Positions 1 to 11,610 of a stretch of 64,000 nucleotides of DNA are shown piece after piece. The notes under the pieces are model-generated. The model was not told the DNA's origin. It ran no database searches and saw only the letters and a program-made list of their open reading frames with translations. Positions within the stretch are counted from its first letter, which is position 1. Each line of letters starts with the position of its first letter. The position numbers were made by a program, and so were the translations under genes. The stretch comes from Caenorhabditis remanei (Eukaryota > Nematoda > Chromadorea > Rhabditida > Rhabditidae): positions 20,336,001 to 20,400,000 of the forward strand of contig NC_071331.1 in the NCBI RefSeq assembly GCF_010183535.1. The letters are read 5' to 3'.

Positions 1-1
1 A

Positions 2-365
2 CTAGGGAAGGCCCTCGACTCGGTCTGGAGTTATGGGTCGTGACCCATATCTTTGAAAGCTGAGAAAACGCCGATTCCAAATATATATTCATTTTTTGCC
101 CTCGAGGCCTGGAATTCGAGAAAAACAAGATCAAAGTTTGTAAAAATGACAAATTATTGCCTTTCTGACACGCGAAAAACGTTTTTAAATTTTTTTGCGA
201 TAAAAAGGCAATAATTTGTTAGTTGTCCAAACTTTGACCTCATTTTTCTCAAAAACCAGGCCTCGAGGGCAAACTGAATATATAATTGGAATCAGCGTTT
301 TTTCAGCTTTTCAATGATATAGGTCTCGATCCATAACTCCAGACCGAGTCCATGACCTTCCCTTG
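2..365. mobile_element. Palindromic MITE with C(T/A)AGGGAAGG ends, copy A
   Basis: The two halves are inverted copies of each other. The left end reads CTAGGGAAGGCC and the right end, reverse-complemented, CAAGGGAAGGTC; both continue into GACTCGGTCTGGAGTTATGG. Further matching blocks around the centre carry CCTCGAGGGCAAA and AGGCAATAATTTG. A TTA follows the right end (366-368). In copy B a TTA also precedes the left end, which suggests a 3-bp target duplication. No transposase is encoded. Confidence 0.8.
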
Positions 366-1606
366 TTAGAAATGAAAAATTTTTTGAAGCAGCAATTTTT
401 ATGTCAAAAAATAGAAGGACGCTTAGAAAAATGATACATATATGTGGCCTATGATAGCTAATTTCAAAAAAACGAGAATTAAAATTACATTGTCCAGTTA
501 ACAACACGTTTTGAAATTTTCTTGAAACAGAGAGTTTTTTTGAAAATTTGCTATTGGAAATATATATTTTCGCAGGGTAATTTGATAACATGGAGATCTA
601 GATTAGCGTTGCTTATTCAATTCTGAGAAATTAGAAATTGATAAATGAAAGCAAAGAACGGATAGATCCTGAAGAACTACTTTATACAAAACTTAATTTC
701 AGAAGTTTCTCATCTGAAACCGCAAATTTTTGAAAATTCTGTAAATTAAGCAAGTTTCAAAGAAATCTAATAAAAAACATTGGAATAGAATGTTAAAATA
801 AAAAACGTTCTGTAGCAGGCACATCTTAAATAAAATCATCCAAAATCTCATAATTTGAATTTATTTTAAAACAGAAATTTGTTTTCCTAAAAAATGAAAG
901 AGTTTGATTTTAAAGTGAATAGAATACATTAGCATTAAAATGCTATGAATAAAAATATAGCGAACGAGTGATTCGACATTTGAACAAGATTCTCAATTTT
1001 TGATTAGACATATTCATTTTTTGAAACAGCAACAAAAAATCTCTCATCCCTTTCTGTTCCCATCCAAAATGAGCAAGAGACATATGAATGATTCAGAAGA
1101 ACGCGACTAGGACTACTCTCTCTCTCCTCTCTGATCCCCCCTCCTTTCCCCAACGGATTACATCAAATCCCCTCGTTTCCCAACAAGCCCCGCCTCCTTT
1201 TAGGCGGGCTCAAAGAGCAATTCCCCTTTTTTGTGCGCTCATTTGAATAGAGATGGGATATGTTTGATGAATGGAATTGAAAAAAACGGGAAAAAATGTA
1301 ATGGAAAAAATGATGATGAGGGGTTGTTGCAGATAGAAAATTGAGGGAAAAGAAGTCAAATAATTGGGAAAAGAGAGAGAAGAAGTGCAAAGAAGGGATC
1401 ATTAGAAAAGGACGAAACCTTTGAAGAAAAGGATTCAGAGCTCTGAAAAAAAACATGTGATTTTTAAAGATGAGGGGTTTCTAGAAAAAGCAGATTTGAC
1501 TGAAATAACTTTTTCACTGTTTCAAACATTCATGTTTCATTATTTGAATTTTGGAACAGAAGTTTTGGATGGTAAGGGCAGAAGGAAATGAAATTTCGTG
1601 TTATAC

Positions 1607-1738
1607 TAGCTCACCACAGTTTATACAACTGCGCTCCACCAAAATTCCCTTGAAAAATGTCTCTTTTTCTCTGAGTCTCTCAATTTCGCAAACTACTTCC
1701 TTAGGTCTCGGTAGAGCGTGGTTGTAAGCAGCGTGCTA
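1607..1738. mobile_element. MITE of the CAACCGCGCTCTACC family
   Basis: Short palindromic element: the left end contains ACAACTGCGCTCCACC, the right end GGTAGAGCGTGGTTGTAAGC. The middle carries the family hallmarks TCTCTTTTTCTC and GTCTCTCAATTTCGCA. It is bounded by TAGC and GCTA. About ten full or partial copies occur in the window. An identical copy is at 14734-14865. Confidence 0.7.
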
Positions 1739-1902
1739 CTGTTCCAAAATACTTACTTTTTAGAGTTTTTTTCTCAAATTCATGATCATTTACTTTTTTA
1801 TGAAATAATACGACCCAGTGACGGAAAATATCTTGTTCCCATTTTAAAATTTTTTTGAAACCGTAACTTTTTTGGAAAACATTTCAAAAAGGTACATATT
1901 TG

Positions 1903-2016
1903 TGCATAAATATTCTTACAACCGCGTTCCACCTAACTCCTTTGCAAAATTTCTCTTTTCTCTTAATTTCTCTTTTAGTTTCGATAGAGCGCGATTGTGT
2001 GAAGAGTGATGTGCTA
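1903..2016. mobile_element. MITE of the CAACCGCGCTCTACC family
   Basis: Shorter relative with CTTACAACCGCGTTCCACC at the left and CGATAGAGCGCGATTGTG at the right around a TTTCTC-rich middle. An identical copy lies at 15030-15143. Confidence 0.65.
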
Positions 2017-2149
2017 ATATGTATTCATGAATTGAAAGAGAAGTCGTATTATCGCTGTGATTGACATTGTTGATAATGTCTCTATTTTTAAAACAGAAAT
2101 TTTTATGTAAAATTTGAAAACCATAAAACGAAATAGACAAAGGATTTTC

Positions 2150-2862
2150 AGTGTCTGAAACGTTTTACTGTTTAAAAAAAATGAAAACAAAATTCATTAA
2201 GAACATGTAGATATAAGAGATGGTGAATTTCAAACAAAAATTCCCACAAATTAGATAAAGGATTTACAGTGTATCTCCTAGATTACTAGACTCAATATTT
2301 TGAATATAATCTACACACATTTTTTAAATATGTCCATTTTGTTCATCGCATCAAAATGTACTTTTGATTAAAAAAACAGTGTTTCAGTGAATGGCTTCTA
2401 GAATGCACCGGATCTGTATTCTCTTTGAAAAAATTGAATAGCCACCATGAGACCTTTTTGTTTTCCTTGGAAATAATTTTCTTTTTTCAAATAAATTTTA
2501 CATGACGCTGGCAATATTTTGGGAATACGTATTGTACTTCCTCAGAAAACTTCATATTCATTTCGAAGGAAAACAAAAAGATCTCATCGTGGCTATGTAA
2601 ATAAGTACTCTTATTCACTAAAAAACTGTTTTTTACAGACTATCGAAAGTACATTTTGATGCGATAAACAAAAGGGACATATTTAAAAGATGTGTGTAGA
2701 TTATATTCAAAATATTCAGTCTAGTAATCTAGGAGACACAATGTAAATCCGTTATCTAATTTGTGGGGAATTTTTTTTTTGAAATTCACAATCTCTTATA
2801 TCTACGTGTTCTTAACAAATTTTGTTTTCATTTATTTAAAAACAGTAAAACGTTTCAAAAAA
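2150..2862. repeat. 0.7-kb palindrome, copy A
   Basis: Two arms of about 340 bp are inverted copies. For example AACGTTTTACTGTTTAAA (2158) pairs with TTTAAAAACAGTAAAACG (2837), AGATATAAGAGAT with ATCTCTTATATCT, and GAATATAATCTACACACA with TGTGTGTAGATTATATTC. The centre is near 2506. No coding content. Probably a MITE or foldback element inside the left 2.4-kb tandem unit, since the right unit (4426-6835) lacks it. Confidence 0.75.
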
Positions 2863-3981
2863 TTTCAGTTTTACTAAAACTATCTCAAAAATCTGTCAGT
2901 CATTCTTTCTCCTCTCCTTAAAAAGGCATCCAGATTTTTAGTGTACACTGAATAAAGAATGAGATGACAAGTTTTCTGCAAAAACAAATCCTCCGGTTTC
3001 ATTTGACATATTTCTTTTTCAGCTTCTAAGAAACTTTTTTGACTGGTCTAGACACTTTTTATTAGAGGCAATATTCCATGATTTCCAGTTAACTTGAGTG
3101 ACACAAGTGTGATGTGATTCTTCTCCAGAATCAGTTGGAACATGCATATATTTATTGGCTGGTGCGCTTTTGGCGCGATGTCAGAAGATAACCATCAATT
3201 TTAAAAGTTAAGAACAAAACAAAATTTGTTGGACTTCAATTTTCTAAGCTATTACTATTTTCTGTTTCGATTATAAATCAAATTTTGAAAATTTTGACCT
3301 TGTAATTATTCAGCTAACAAATACCCATACTCCTTATTCCAGCTTTTCTTAAGGAATAGTTAGCACAGTAAAACTTCTCCATTAAAAAAATAATTTCTGT
3401 TCCAGCAAACTATGAAAAATTTCGCTAATAAGATAATGTCGCTTTCAATGGTAAACTTTATGGTCCTTTGAAATATTCACCTGACTGGCGTGCCTTGAGC
3501 TAAGCAAAGTTTGATGTTATACATATTTCGTCTGCTTTCTATCAAATTACTTACAATTTTATTTATTTACTTGAAAAACAATTACCGAATAGCGGAAACT
3601 AAAAATCAAATACAACCGATAACTCAATTGTTTTCCAGAAGTTTTGAAACACGGTACTTTTTTTTAATACGGTAAAAATGATTTCTGTTTTAACAAACTA
3701 TGAATAATTTTTCTGCAAAAAACTCACTACGGAGTATTTTGAATTTGGAACGTTCATCAGAGAGAAAATTATTCATAAACTTTTGTTGTTTTTTCGGGAA
3801 ATTTTGAAACCGTTTTCTTTTTGTTCTAGTATTCAATTCCTTCTGTTTCAATAATTACAGAAATAATTTGACTAGAAAGCATGATAGTGTTTCTATGTTT
3901 AAAACAACTATGTTTCTAAAAAGACACACCTGGTGCGACTTGGGCGCGTTTAATTTCAAATTATTTATGGCAATCAGATAT

Positions 3982-4117
3982 TAGCACGGCACGCTTCTCA
4001 CAACCGCGCTCTACCGGAATCGAAAAAACTGTGTACGAAATTGAGAGACGCAGGGAAAAGTTGACATCTTTCAAGCGCATTTCGATGGAGCATAGTTGCA
4101 AGAACTGTGCCAAGTTA
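3982..4117. mobile_element. MITE of the CAACCGCGCTCTACC family
   Basis: Left end TAGCACGGCACGCTTCTCAC then CAACCGCGCTCTACC; right end GATGGAGCATAGTTGCAAG then AACTGTGCC. The middle has ATTGAGAGACGCAG and ACATCTTTCAAG. An identical copy is at 17109-17244. Confidence 0.7.
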
Positions 4118-6343
4118 ATATAGTAAACTTTAATTCAACTTTTACAAATATAAGTTGTACTGTTTCAGTTAGAAACGGAAAATCTTCATGATAAGAAAAA
4201 AATGCTGGGCAAAATGCAGAAAAGAGTTGTCTGACGCAGGAGTCTTTTTCAGCAGAGTTCTGATTTTCTTTCAATAAATGGTAAGCATCATTGCAAATTT
4301 AGCAAATTTATGTTTGGGAAATTCAGAAACAGGATATTTATTATATGTCAACTAAAAGTTATATAATCTCAGTCCCCGATCTGGTGCACCTCAGGCGCTT
4401 TCAGTTACACTGCTGAAAAATGTTATTCACGGATTGAAAGAGAAGTCATTCTATCGTTGTGATTGACATTGTTGATAATTTCAAATTTTTTGAAACATAA
4501 ATTTTATGTGAAACTTAAAGACCAGCTTCTCATATCAGAAAATCAGAAATAATCTGTAAAGAATGCGTGCTAAAAACGGCGAATTTTGACTATTTTGAAA
4601 TCTCTTGGACTACCCGAATAAACTCTTCCGATTTACAAGCTTCTCTTTGAAACAGAAAAAATAAAATAAAATGTCTAAAGTTTTCCTTTGAATACACTCA
4701 TTGATGGAACTATTTTCATCACTGAATTGATATTTTGTTGAAACAGTATCTATGTTTTCAGATTACCACGTTTTCACAGTTTCAGAGAATTTACGACTTC
4801 ATAAGCCTGAAACTGGTTTTTGATTGTCTTCTCTTGTCTACAGCAAACATTCACTGTTTCAGAATCCGAAAAAGATTAAATTAGTTATGAAATTTTCACT
4901 GTCGAAAATATTGTTTTCAATTTTTTTTCTGTTTAGTGTTGGTAAAAGACATTCACTCGAAACAGTAAACATTTCCAAAAAGTTTTCAGTTTCTCTCAAA
5001 CTAGAAATTTCAAAAACTAATTAAAACTTGGCTAAGATGCCGGCGAAATCCAAATGTCAGACACGAAATCTCTCCTCCTTTCTCCTCTCTTTAAAAAGGC
5101 ATCCAGATTTCTAGTGTACACTGAATAAAGAATGAGATGGCAAGTTTTCTGCAAAAACAAACTTCTTTCTTATGAACACTCTAAATATTCTCCAGTTTCA
5201 ATGGCATATTTATTTTTCAGCTTCTAAGAAACTTTTTTGACTGGTCTAGACACTTTTTATTAGGGGAAATATGCCATGATTCCCAGTTAACTTGTGTGTC
5301 ACAAGTGTGATGTGATTCTTCTACAGAATCAGTGGGAGCATGCATATATTTATTGGCTGGCGCGCTTTTGGCGCGATTTCAGAAGATAACCTTCAATTTT
5401 AAAAATTAGGAACCAAACAAAATTTGTTGGACTTCAATTTTCTAAACTATTTTCTGTTTCGATTATAAATCAAATTAAGAAAATTTTGACCTTGTAATTA
5501 TTCAGCTAACAACTACCCATACTCCTTATTCCAGCTCTTCTTAAAGAATAGTTAGCACAGTAAAACTTTTCCATTTAAAAATAATTTCTGTTCCAACAAA
5601 CTATCAATAAATTCCACTAAAAGATAATGGCGGTTTCCTACCTATTTTGATTGAATCTGAAAAATACATCTGACTGGCGTGCCCTGCGCGTTTTTAAGCG
5701 AAGTTTAATCCTGCATTTCTTTTACTTGTTATTAAAATACGTACATGACTCAATTGTTTTCCAGATGCTTTGAAACAGTTACATTTTTATTTGAATTCGG
5801 TAAAAATGATTTCTGTTTCAACAAACATGAATAATTTTTCTGCAAAAACTCACTACTGCGACGGACTATTTTGACGAATAGCTTATCAGAGAGATCATTA
5901 TTCATAAACTTTGAAACTTCCCAACTTTCCAAAAAATTTCAGTTTCAGTTGAAAATTAACTAATTCTATTTGAAGTAATGCTCATACATCAATTAAAAAA
6001 AATGTAGCTGGCGCGCTTTCAAAAATGTTACAATTTCATGTTGTGAAGATGAGGTAATTGACGAAACAAAATTGAATTTTCGTATTATTTTTTCTGGAAA
6101 TTTTGAAACCATTTTCTTTTCGCTGTAAAATTCTTTTTTTTTCTCTTTCAATAATTACTGAAATAACTTTTGACTAGAAACCATGATAGTGTTTTTAAGG
6201 TTCGATGTCGAAAATCAAGTTCTCAAAAAGACACACCTGGTGCGACTTGGGCGCGTTTAATTTCAAATTATTTATTGTGAAGTAACTCAAAACTTTGTGA
6301 AATTATATTGTTGCTGTTTTATAGAAACAAAAATTTATGAACA

Positions 6344-6480
6344 GTACGGTTCCTTCAACCGCGCTCTACCGAAACCAAAGAAAATTGTGTGCGAAATTGA
6401 GAGACTCAGAGAAAAAGAGACATTTTTCAAGGGCATTTCGGTGGAGCGCCAAACAAAAAGCGAGAACTATGCCGAGCTAA
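6344..6480. mobile_element. MITE of the CAACCGCGCTCTACC family
   Basis: Contains CAACCGCGCTCTACCGAAAC, ATTGAGAGACTCAGAG, CATTTTTCAAGGGCATTTCG and GTGGAGCGCC, ending GCCGAGCTAA. The outermost left part is degenerate. An identical copy is at 19471-19607. Confidence 0.65.
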
Positions 6481-7427
6481 TCCAAAAAAACTTTGATTCG
6501 ACTTCTACAAATTAAATTTGTACTGTTTCAATTAAAAATTGAATATTTTCATATAAAGAAAAAAATGTTCATATTATCATTCAATGACTCAAAAAAATTC
6601 GTCTGGAAAACCATTTTTTTAAATATAAATCGTAAAAAATCCTCTGGCACACCGTTGACGCGTTTAGGCAGAGTTTTGCTTTTCTCACAATAACTGGCAA
6701 GCACTATTGTACTAAATTTTTATTTGAGAAATTCAGAAACAGGAGATTTTTTTATATGTCAACTGAAAATTATGTATATAATTTCAGCCAGGGGCACGGT
6801 TGCACCTTAGGTGCTTTCAGTTGCACATTTGAATTTTTAAGTAGAAAACTAACAAAATTTTGATTCTAGGGAAATTTTTTCGTAATAATTTGAAACAAAT
6901 TTTTTCTGTTTCGACGAAAAATCAAAAAGTTTACCTTCGAGAAAATAATGATTGGTGACAATTACTATTTTCAAAAACGAAGAGATGTAGCTGGTGCGCC
7001 TTTGGAGCGTAAAAATGAGGGATGTAATGGAAACTTTCGAATCACTGAATTCACATATGATAACATTTTTTGAATAGAAAATTGAAACAGTGAATTTTTT
7101 GCTCAGAATTTTTTACCGTTTCTGGTTGATGTGGTAATACGAGAACTCAAGTTTCTCCAATAATAATAATAAAATTCCAGCAAACCGGATGTGGTTTTTG
7201 TCTACAAAACTGGTCACTTTCTCTTCTCCCAAATGAAAAAAGTCAGAAACCAATAATGTGCATGATTCAGTTATCGAATCGACGTGTGAGTGAGAAAGAA
7301 GCCGAGAAAAACAACACTATTATTACATGCTGAAAACAATTAACTTGTTGGTTTTCTTTCTTAGTTTTTTGCTCACGGATTTTAGTTTTTTCTCGCTTTT
7401 TGTTCAGAGAACGGAGTTTGAGGAACA

Positions 7428-7553
7428 ATGGAATGTGATGGAGAGAGACTGGGAGAGGAGGAAATTTTGAAACTGAAGAAGACTGTTTCAGAGAGGTTTA
7501 GAAGGAAGTGGAGTAATTATTCAGGACATTATGAATTTTTGAACGACAGGTAG
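7428..7553 (+). CDS. Coding-like exon of unknown gene, repeat copy A
   Basis: ATG at 7428, preceded by GTTCAGAGAACGGAG, opens a 41-codon frame beginning MECDGERLGEEEILK and containing RKWSNYSGHYEFLNDR. It ends just where CGACAG|GTAGTC could act as a splice donor. A second coding-like stretch follows an ATTATCAG acceptor at 7782-7883 (33 codons, with PIRRRTRVLRKPVLYI), but its phase does not match the first donor. The composition looks protein-like, yet I recognise no family. One Ruby core (7483) lies within the frame, which argues for chance or overlapping use. Duplicated at 20555-20680. Confidence 0.25.
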   Translation: MECDGERLGEEEILKLKKTVSERFRRKWSNYSGHYEFLNDR

Positions 7554-8286
7554 TCATTTACCAAAAATTTGTATGGTCACAGTGTTAGTAAAGAAACAAT
7601 TAAACAAAAAAGTTTAAAATGAGAAATAGTGATAATGAACAGGAACAAGATGGGGAAGCTTATTTGTGATTTTTAGAAAAATTTACTGTTTCAAAAAATC
7701 AAAAAATATAAAATACCAATTTTTATAATGTTTCTCACAAAACACTTGTTGTTACTGTTTCCTAAAAATATTGATTATCAGTCATTTTTCGTAAATGAAC
7801 AAGCCAACCAACCTATCCGAAGACGAACACGAGTACTCCGGAAGCCTGTACTGTATATTCTTAAGCGAAATAATTGTTTCTAGAATTTTTCAAACCATAA
7901 TTGGAGAGCACATACATACTGATGCTATTATTTTTTGAAAGCATTGAAATGTTTGCTGAAACAGTAAAGTTTTCGAATTTCCCATTGAATTTTTGTTAGG
8001 TTCGATAAAGCACATTAACATAGTCAAAAAGGTAAAAAATTATCAAACAATTCCATGTATACCGAAAATAGTTTTCCGAAAGTTTTGAAACAATTAAGCA
8101 AGGAAAAGTGGAGATTCGAATTTCATGTAAAAAACATTTAAATGTTGCTGAAAATGAACATTTAAATGCTGCTGAAACAGTGAAGATTTTGAAATTTCAG
8201 TGACGCGTTCCTCTAATAAAAACAATGTTTCATGAGTTTCTGTTGAACAATAAGTGTTTGATAATTTACTTATAATTACGGCTGTC

Positions 8287-8440
8287 AGAAGTCGCGGCCG
8301 GCCGGCCCCGGCTTTTTCCTGAAAATCTCAAACAGCCGCGACTTTCTAGAGTTTCAACTAAAAACATGACTTTATATACTTTTGACAATTTGGTACCAGT
8401 CTGACCAACAGGGTTTGACCCCCACTGGTGCCAAAACTAT
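8287..8440. repeat. Two short GC-rich inverted repeats
   Basis: AGTCGCGGC (8289) pairs with GCCGCGACT (8335) around a GGCCGGCCGGCC core. Immediately downstream TTTGGTACCAGT (8389) pairs with ACTGGTGCCAAAA (8423). Both look like remnants of small foldback transposons. Identical copies at 21416-21567. Confidence 0.45.
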
Positions 8441-9145
8441 TTTACGGCCGTACGACAGTTTTGCTTGCAATTTCAGGATGCAACTACCATTAAAAACTTA
8501 TTCAGAGACCACTTCTGTTTCCGACTTTTGTGTCTACACGCTCATTCAGTTACAAGAGATCGCATTCGTCATTGTGTCACCATTTCTAGACACTCCTTTT
8601 GAACAAAATTTGAAAAAAAACTTGTCAAATAAGAGCTAGAAAAAAACCTAGATCATGAATAATTCAGTTCAAAAACTTCAAAAGAGTTGCGGCAAAAAAT
8701 AACACATTTTTGGTCAGAATGAGCAGAAATCTAGATTTCGAGTGACTTCTCAATTTCGAGAAAGTTGAGTTTTTTGTTTCAAGATTTTTAGAAAACTAGT
8801 TTGAGTTCATATGGAATTGTTTCAATGTTGGATACTTTAGGCCATTTTGATTATGTAACTGCGATCAAACAAGTTCGAGAGCTAAAAAACCATTTCAAAG
8901 AAAAAGTTTCAAAATTTTTACTGTTTCAGCAAAATTCGAATATTGTTAAGAATAATATAGTTTCAGTAAGACTATTGCTTTAAAAACTCCAAACTCTCTA
9001 AACATAAAATTCGAATCACCATTTTCCCTTATTTCAATGTTTCAGGACTTTTTTCAGGTAATTATTCTGGGTAAATATGGAATTGCTAGATTTTGAAATT
9101 TTTACGTCGGTCTATACAATGACAGAGATTGCATAAAAACCTCAC

Positions 9146-11610
9146 TCACCGACAACTTTTACCGCGTGGTGAGACCAGAAGATTAGTGTAAAAGTAGATC
9201 ATAGAGAATTGAGTCAAATAAATAAAGTATAAGAAGGCATCGAGATACAAATAGACATGTGTAGACGTTCTCAAACTGAATATCTCATCACACAACTGTA
9301 ATGTGTAGTATGGAGCATTGAGGGACACTTGAATAGTCGCCATCATCAAACATCGCCTCATTGCTTGATGTCTCCGTCGATTCGATTGTTTTATCGATTG
9401 AGATGACTGGATTTTGACGGTTTCATTCACTTGGAGCAGGACACTGTGTTCCGTTCGAATGTTTTCAGCCGACATTACCACGAAACTGAAATTAACTTCT
9501 GATTCATCATGAGAATATTGAGTAGCTGCTGTGAGCCTTGAAAAGGAACTTTGGAAACGGGAGAAAATTGTTTCAAAGCGTAAAGCATTGAAGACTATTT
9601 TTCCATTCATAAGCTAAAGAGTGATTGAATTTTTAATTTTTATAAAAATTTCTATATTTCATTGAAACAGTAAATTGTTTCAATTAAGCTTATAATAACC
9701 AGTGGTTGGCTGCCATGATTAAAATTGATAAGTTTATCACTAAAAACTGATTATAGTTCTGTTAGAACCCTTTTCAGATGACAAAATCCAGTTTCAAGAA
9801 TCTACTATAATAATTTAATTACACTGTGCAATTTGAAATTTTCATATTCTAGATAATTCTTACAGTTTCAGAATTTTCTTATAGATTCTACAAACTTCTA
9901 AAAGTTCAATAGAAGTCTTGCAGTTACTCCGATTTCTTATAACAATTACTGTACTCACCTCGAATTAGCCGATTGATACAGTACTGCAATATCCATGACA
10001 ATAGTTAGAAGAAATGGGAATGCGTAGGTGATGAATGCTTCTCCGATTGCAAGGATACGGTAGCCGAAGTCACTGAAATAACTGTGTTTTTATTTCGTTT
10101 GACAGTTTTCTCACTGTTCCAAGATTTCCTAATTATCAAATTGTTTTGATAAGTTATGATCTAGTTGGAAGTACGATTTTGTTTGAAAATAGTTAATTCA
10201 AAATGATGTTTTACACTCCAGAAATATTCTGTTTCATAAATAGAAGATAGTTGTTTCAATTTGTTGTGAATTTGTTTGTAAGAGAAATTTAATCAAAGTT
10301 TCGAACCCTCTTTGCAACACTTTTTCTTTTTCCAATATTTGATTAATCGTTTTAAAATGGTTTTAAAATGGCAATCAATTAGAGCACCCATATAATAATG
10401 TTTTAAAGAAAATTAATTTTAATAAAATTTTGAAAAACCCCCATTGTTCTATTTGTTTTTTTTTTCACTGTTTCAATAACTATTGTTCTCGAATCGGTCA
10501 GAAGCAATGAGCATATGTACTTCAAAAACCTATTTCCAACAAATGACAAAAAAAACAGTTCTACATGGGATGTTATAGAGATCTTTCAGAAAATTCCTGT
10601 TTCAAAAAACTCAATTAGTTACAAAAATGTAATTTCCATTGTTTCCGGAAATAAAAATTTTCAATTAAATTCAGTTCTTAGCCTAATTATGTTTTTTATT
10701 AATTGTTCATTAGTTTTTCTCCTATATATGTAACTCTGATCGGACAAATAACTTAATTTAGTAACAAAGACACTTTACCATTGTTAAATTTTTAATACAT
10801 TTTCTGTTTCAAAAATTCTGAATTAATGATCCAAGCAGAGTATTTTAATGAGCCAAGCAATAATTCGACATCTTATTTTAACAATTTTAGGTACCTACGT
10901 ATATTTATTAGACACAATTTTCTCCAAAAGCTTACCTCATAATATCAACATCCCGTTCACAAACACCAATCAGTTGATCATCGTCAGTTAACATTGTGAC
11001 TTCTTCAATGAATATCAATGACCAACTCTGCAAGAATATCTTTGTACTCTTCTTCTTTTTATCCCATCTTCATCCTCTTCATACCTGCGTCAGAAGTGCA
11101 AAACAAGCGGTCGCAAGAATCAGTTTCTTCCCAGACCTCATAAATCCAAAGAATCCATGAGAAGACCGTTTCATCGGGTAAAAAAGAATGAAAAATCTCT
11201 GAGAGAAGAGACATAACCAGATCCAATTTATGAAACACGCGGCGCTGTTCGAGAAGAAAAGTTCCAGTTTGCAGACGAGCGTTCCTGGAAAAAAATATAA
11301 GATTGAAAACTACTTTAGCTGTTTTTAAATTTATGAAAATTTGAAACGGGAGCTTTAATTTTAATACTTCTTGCTTTGACTCACCTTTAAACGAAAAGTT
11401 AAAAATATCGAATAGAATAATGAGAAGAGTGATAACATTAGCAGCAATGATACTTATCAAGAATACGAAATAATTGGATCTCTTCCTCTTAATCAAATTG
11501 AAAAATGCTTTGGCGACTAGAAGTAAAGAGATCAAGACGGTGCAGAGGATGATCCAGAATTGACATTTCGATATGAACATCCATAGTTTCATGTGCTCCG
11601 AACCATTCAT
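9146..11610 (-). CDS. Rhodopsin-like G protein-coupled receptor, 5 exons
   Basis: Exons on the minus strand: 11610-11385, 11284-11085, 11027-10936, 10072-9959 and 9485-9146. All junctions are GT-AG and in phase; the product is 323 residues. Seven hydrophobic segments are visible, starting near residues 14, 46, 82, 126, 178, 235 and 272. Cys80 at the start of TM3 and Cys165 in the second extracellular loop can form the class A disulphide. The DRY position reads SQRF (103-106) and TM6 has the pattern CLMMATIQVSLNAPYY, as in nematode peptide-type receptors. TTTCCAG ends four bases before the ATG, consistent with an SL trans-splice acceptor or a missed 5' exon. The stop overlaps a good donor (TCG|GTGAGT), so the C-terminus might extend. 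I cannot name the subfamily; the ligand is unknown. It is the only intact receptor gene in the Ruby-motif domain. Confidence 0.8.

Larger units (their letters stand above)
2024..6835. repeat. Diverged 2.4-kb tandem pair inside the long repeat
   Basis: Unit 1 (about 2024-4426) and unit 2 (about 4426-6835) share ordered blocks: GTGATTGACATTGTTGATAA (2058/4459), AAAAAGGCATCCAGATTT (2920/5092), TGTGATGTGATTCTTCT (3109/5306), TGACTGGCGTGCC (3482/5671), ACACACCTGGTGCGACTTGG (3924/6232) and an AGGCGCTTTCAG / AGGTGCTTTCAG tail (4393/6810). Divergence is substantial, so this duplication is much older than the 9-kb one. The same pair is at 15151-19962. Confidence 0.75.
3159..7010. repeat. Recurring GC-rich CTGGYGCGC...GGCGCG motif
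   Basis: In otherwise AT-rich DNA a short motif of the form CTGGYGCRC-(3-5)-GGCGCG recurs. Sites: 3159, 3485, 3930, 4381, 5357, 5674, 6008, 6238 and 6991, with weaker forms near 6646 and 6787. Spacing is 200-900 bp and all are in the same orientation. Several precede TTTAATTTC or TTTCAGTT. It may be a shared terminus of small decayed repeats or a protein-binding site. Identical set at +13127. Confidence 0.6.
523..8928. promoter_or_regulatory. Ruby-motif (21U-RNA/piRNA promoter) field 1
   Basis: Exact TGAAACAG (minus-strand motif) starts at 523, 1022, 4648, 4739, 5771, 7083, 7957 and 8173. Exact CTGTTTCA (plus) starts at 1517, 3843, 4160, 4854, 5813, 6523, 7483, 7686 and 8921. In C. elegans this octamer is the core of the promoter element placed about 40 nt upstream of the 5' U of each type I 21U-RNA, which begins at a YRNT motif. 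Each site is therefore a candidate single-piRNA transcription unit. One-mismatch sites are also frequent (for example 3260, 4985, 5457) and are not counted. Which sites are active cannot be told from sequence. Confidence 0.8.
1..9087. repeat. Long direct repeat, copy A (about 9.1 kb)
   Basis: Bases 1-9087 recur at 13128-22214 with a constant offset of 13127. All open reading frames in the two copies translate identically and the stretches compared base by base show no difference, so the duplication is recent or an assembly artefact. Homology stops after 9087, where copy A reads agatttt and copy B ggataat. The left limit is unknown because the window starts inside it. The repeat holds 17 exact Ruby-motif octamers, several MITEs and a 2.4-kb internal tandem pair. 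Confidence 0.95.

Noticed and set aside
1184..1210. CCCGCCT...AGGCGGG hairpin resembling a bacterial terminator
   Set aside because: Eukaryotic context; no T-run-dependent termination expected. Noted only as a short inverted repeat.
1163..1456. 97-residue Phe/Ser-rich minus-strand frame (also at 14290)
   Set aside because: Low-complexity translation of a purine-rich strand; no splice signals or family.
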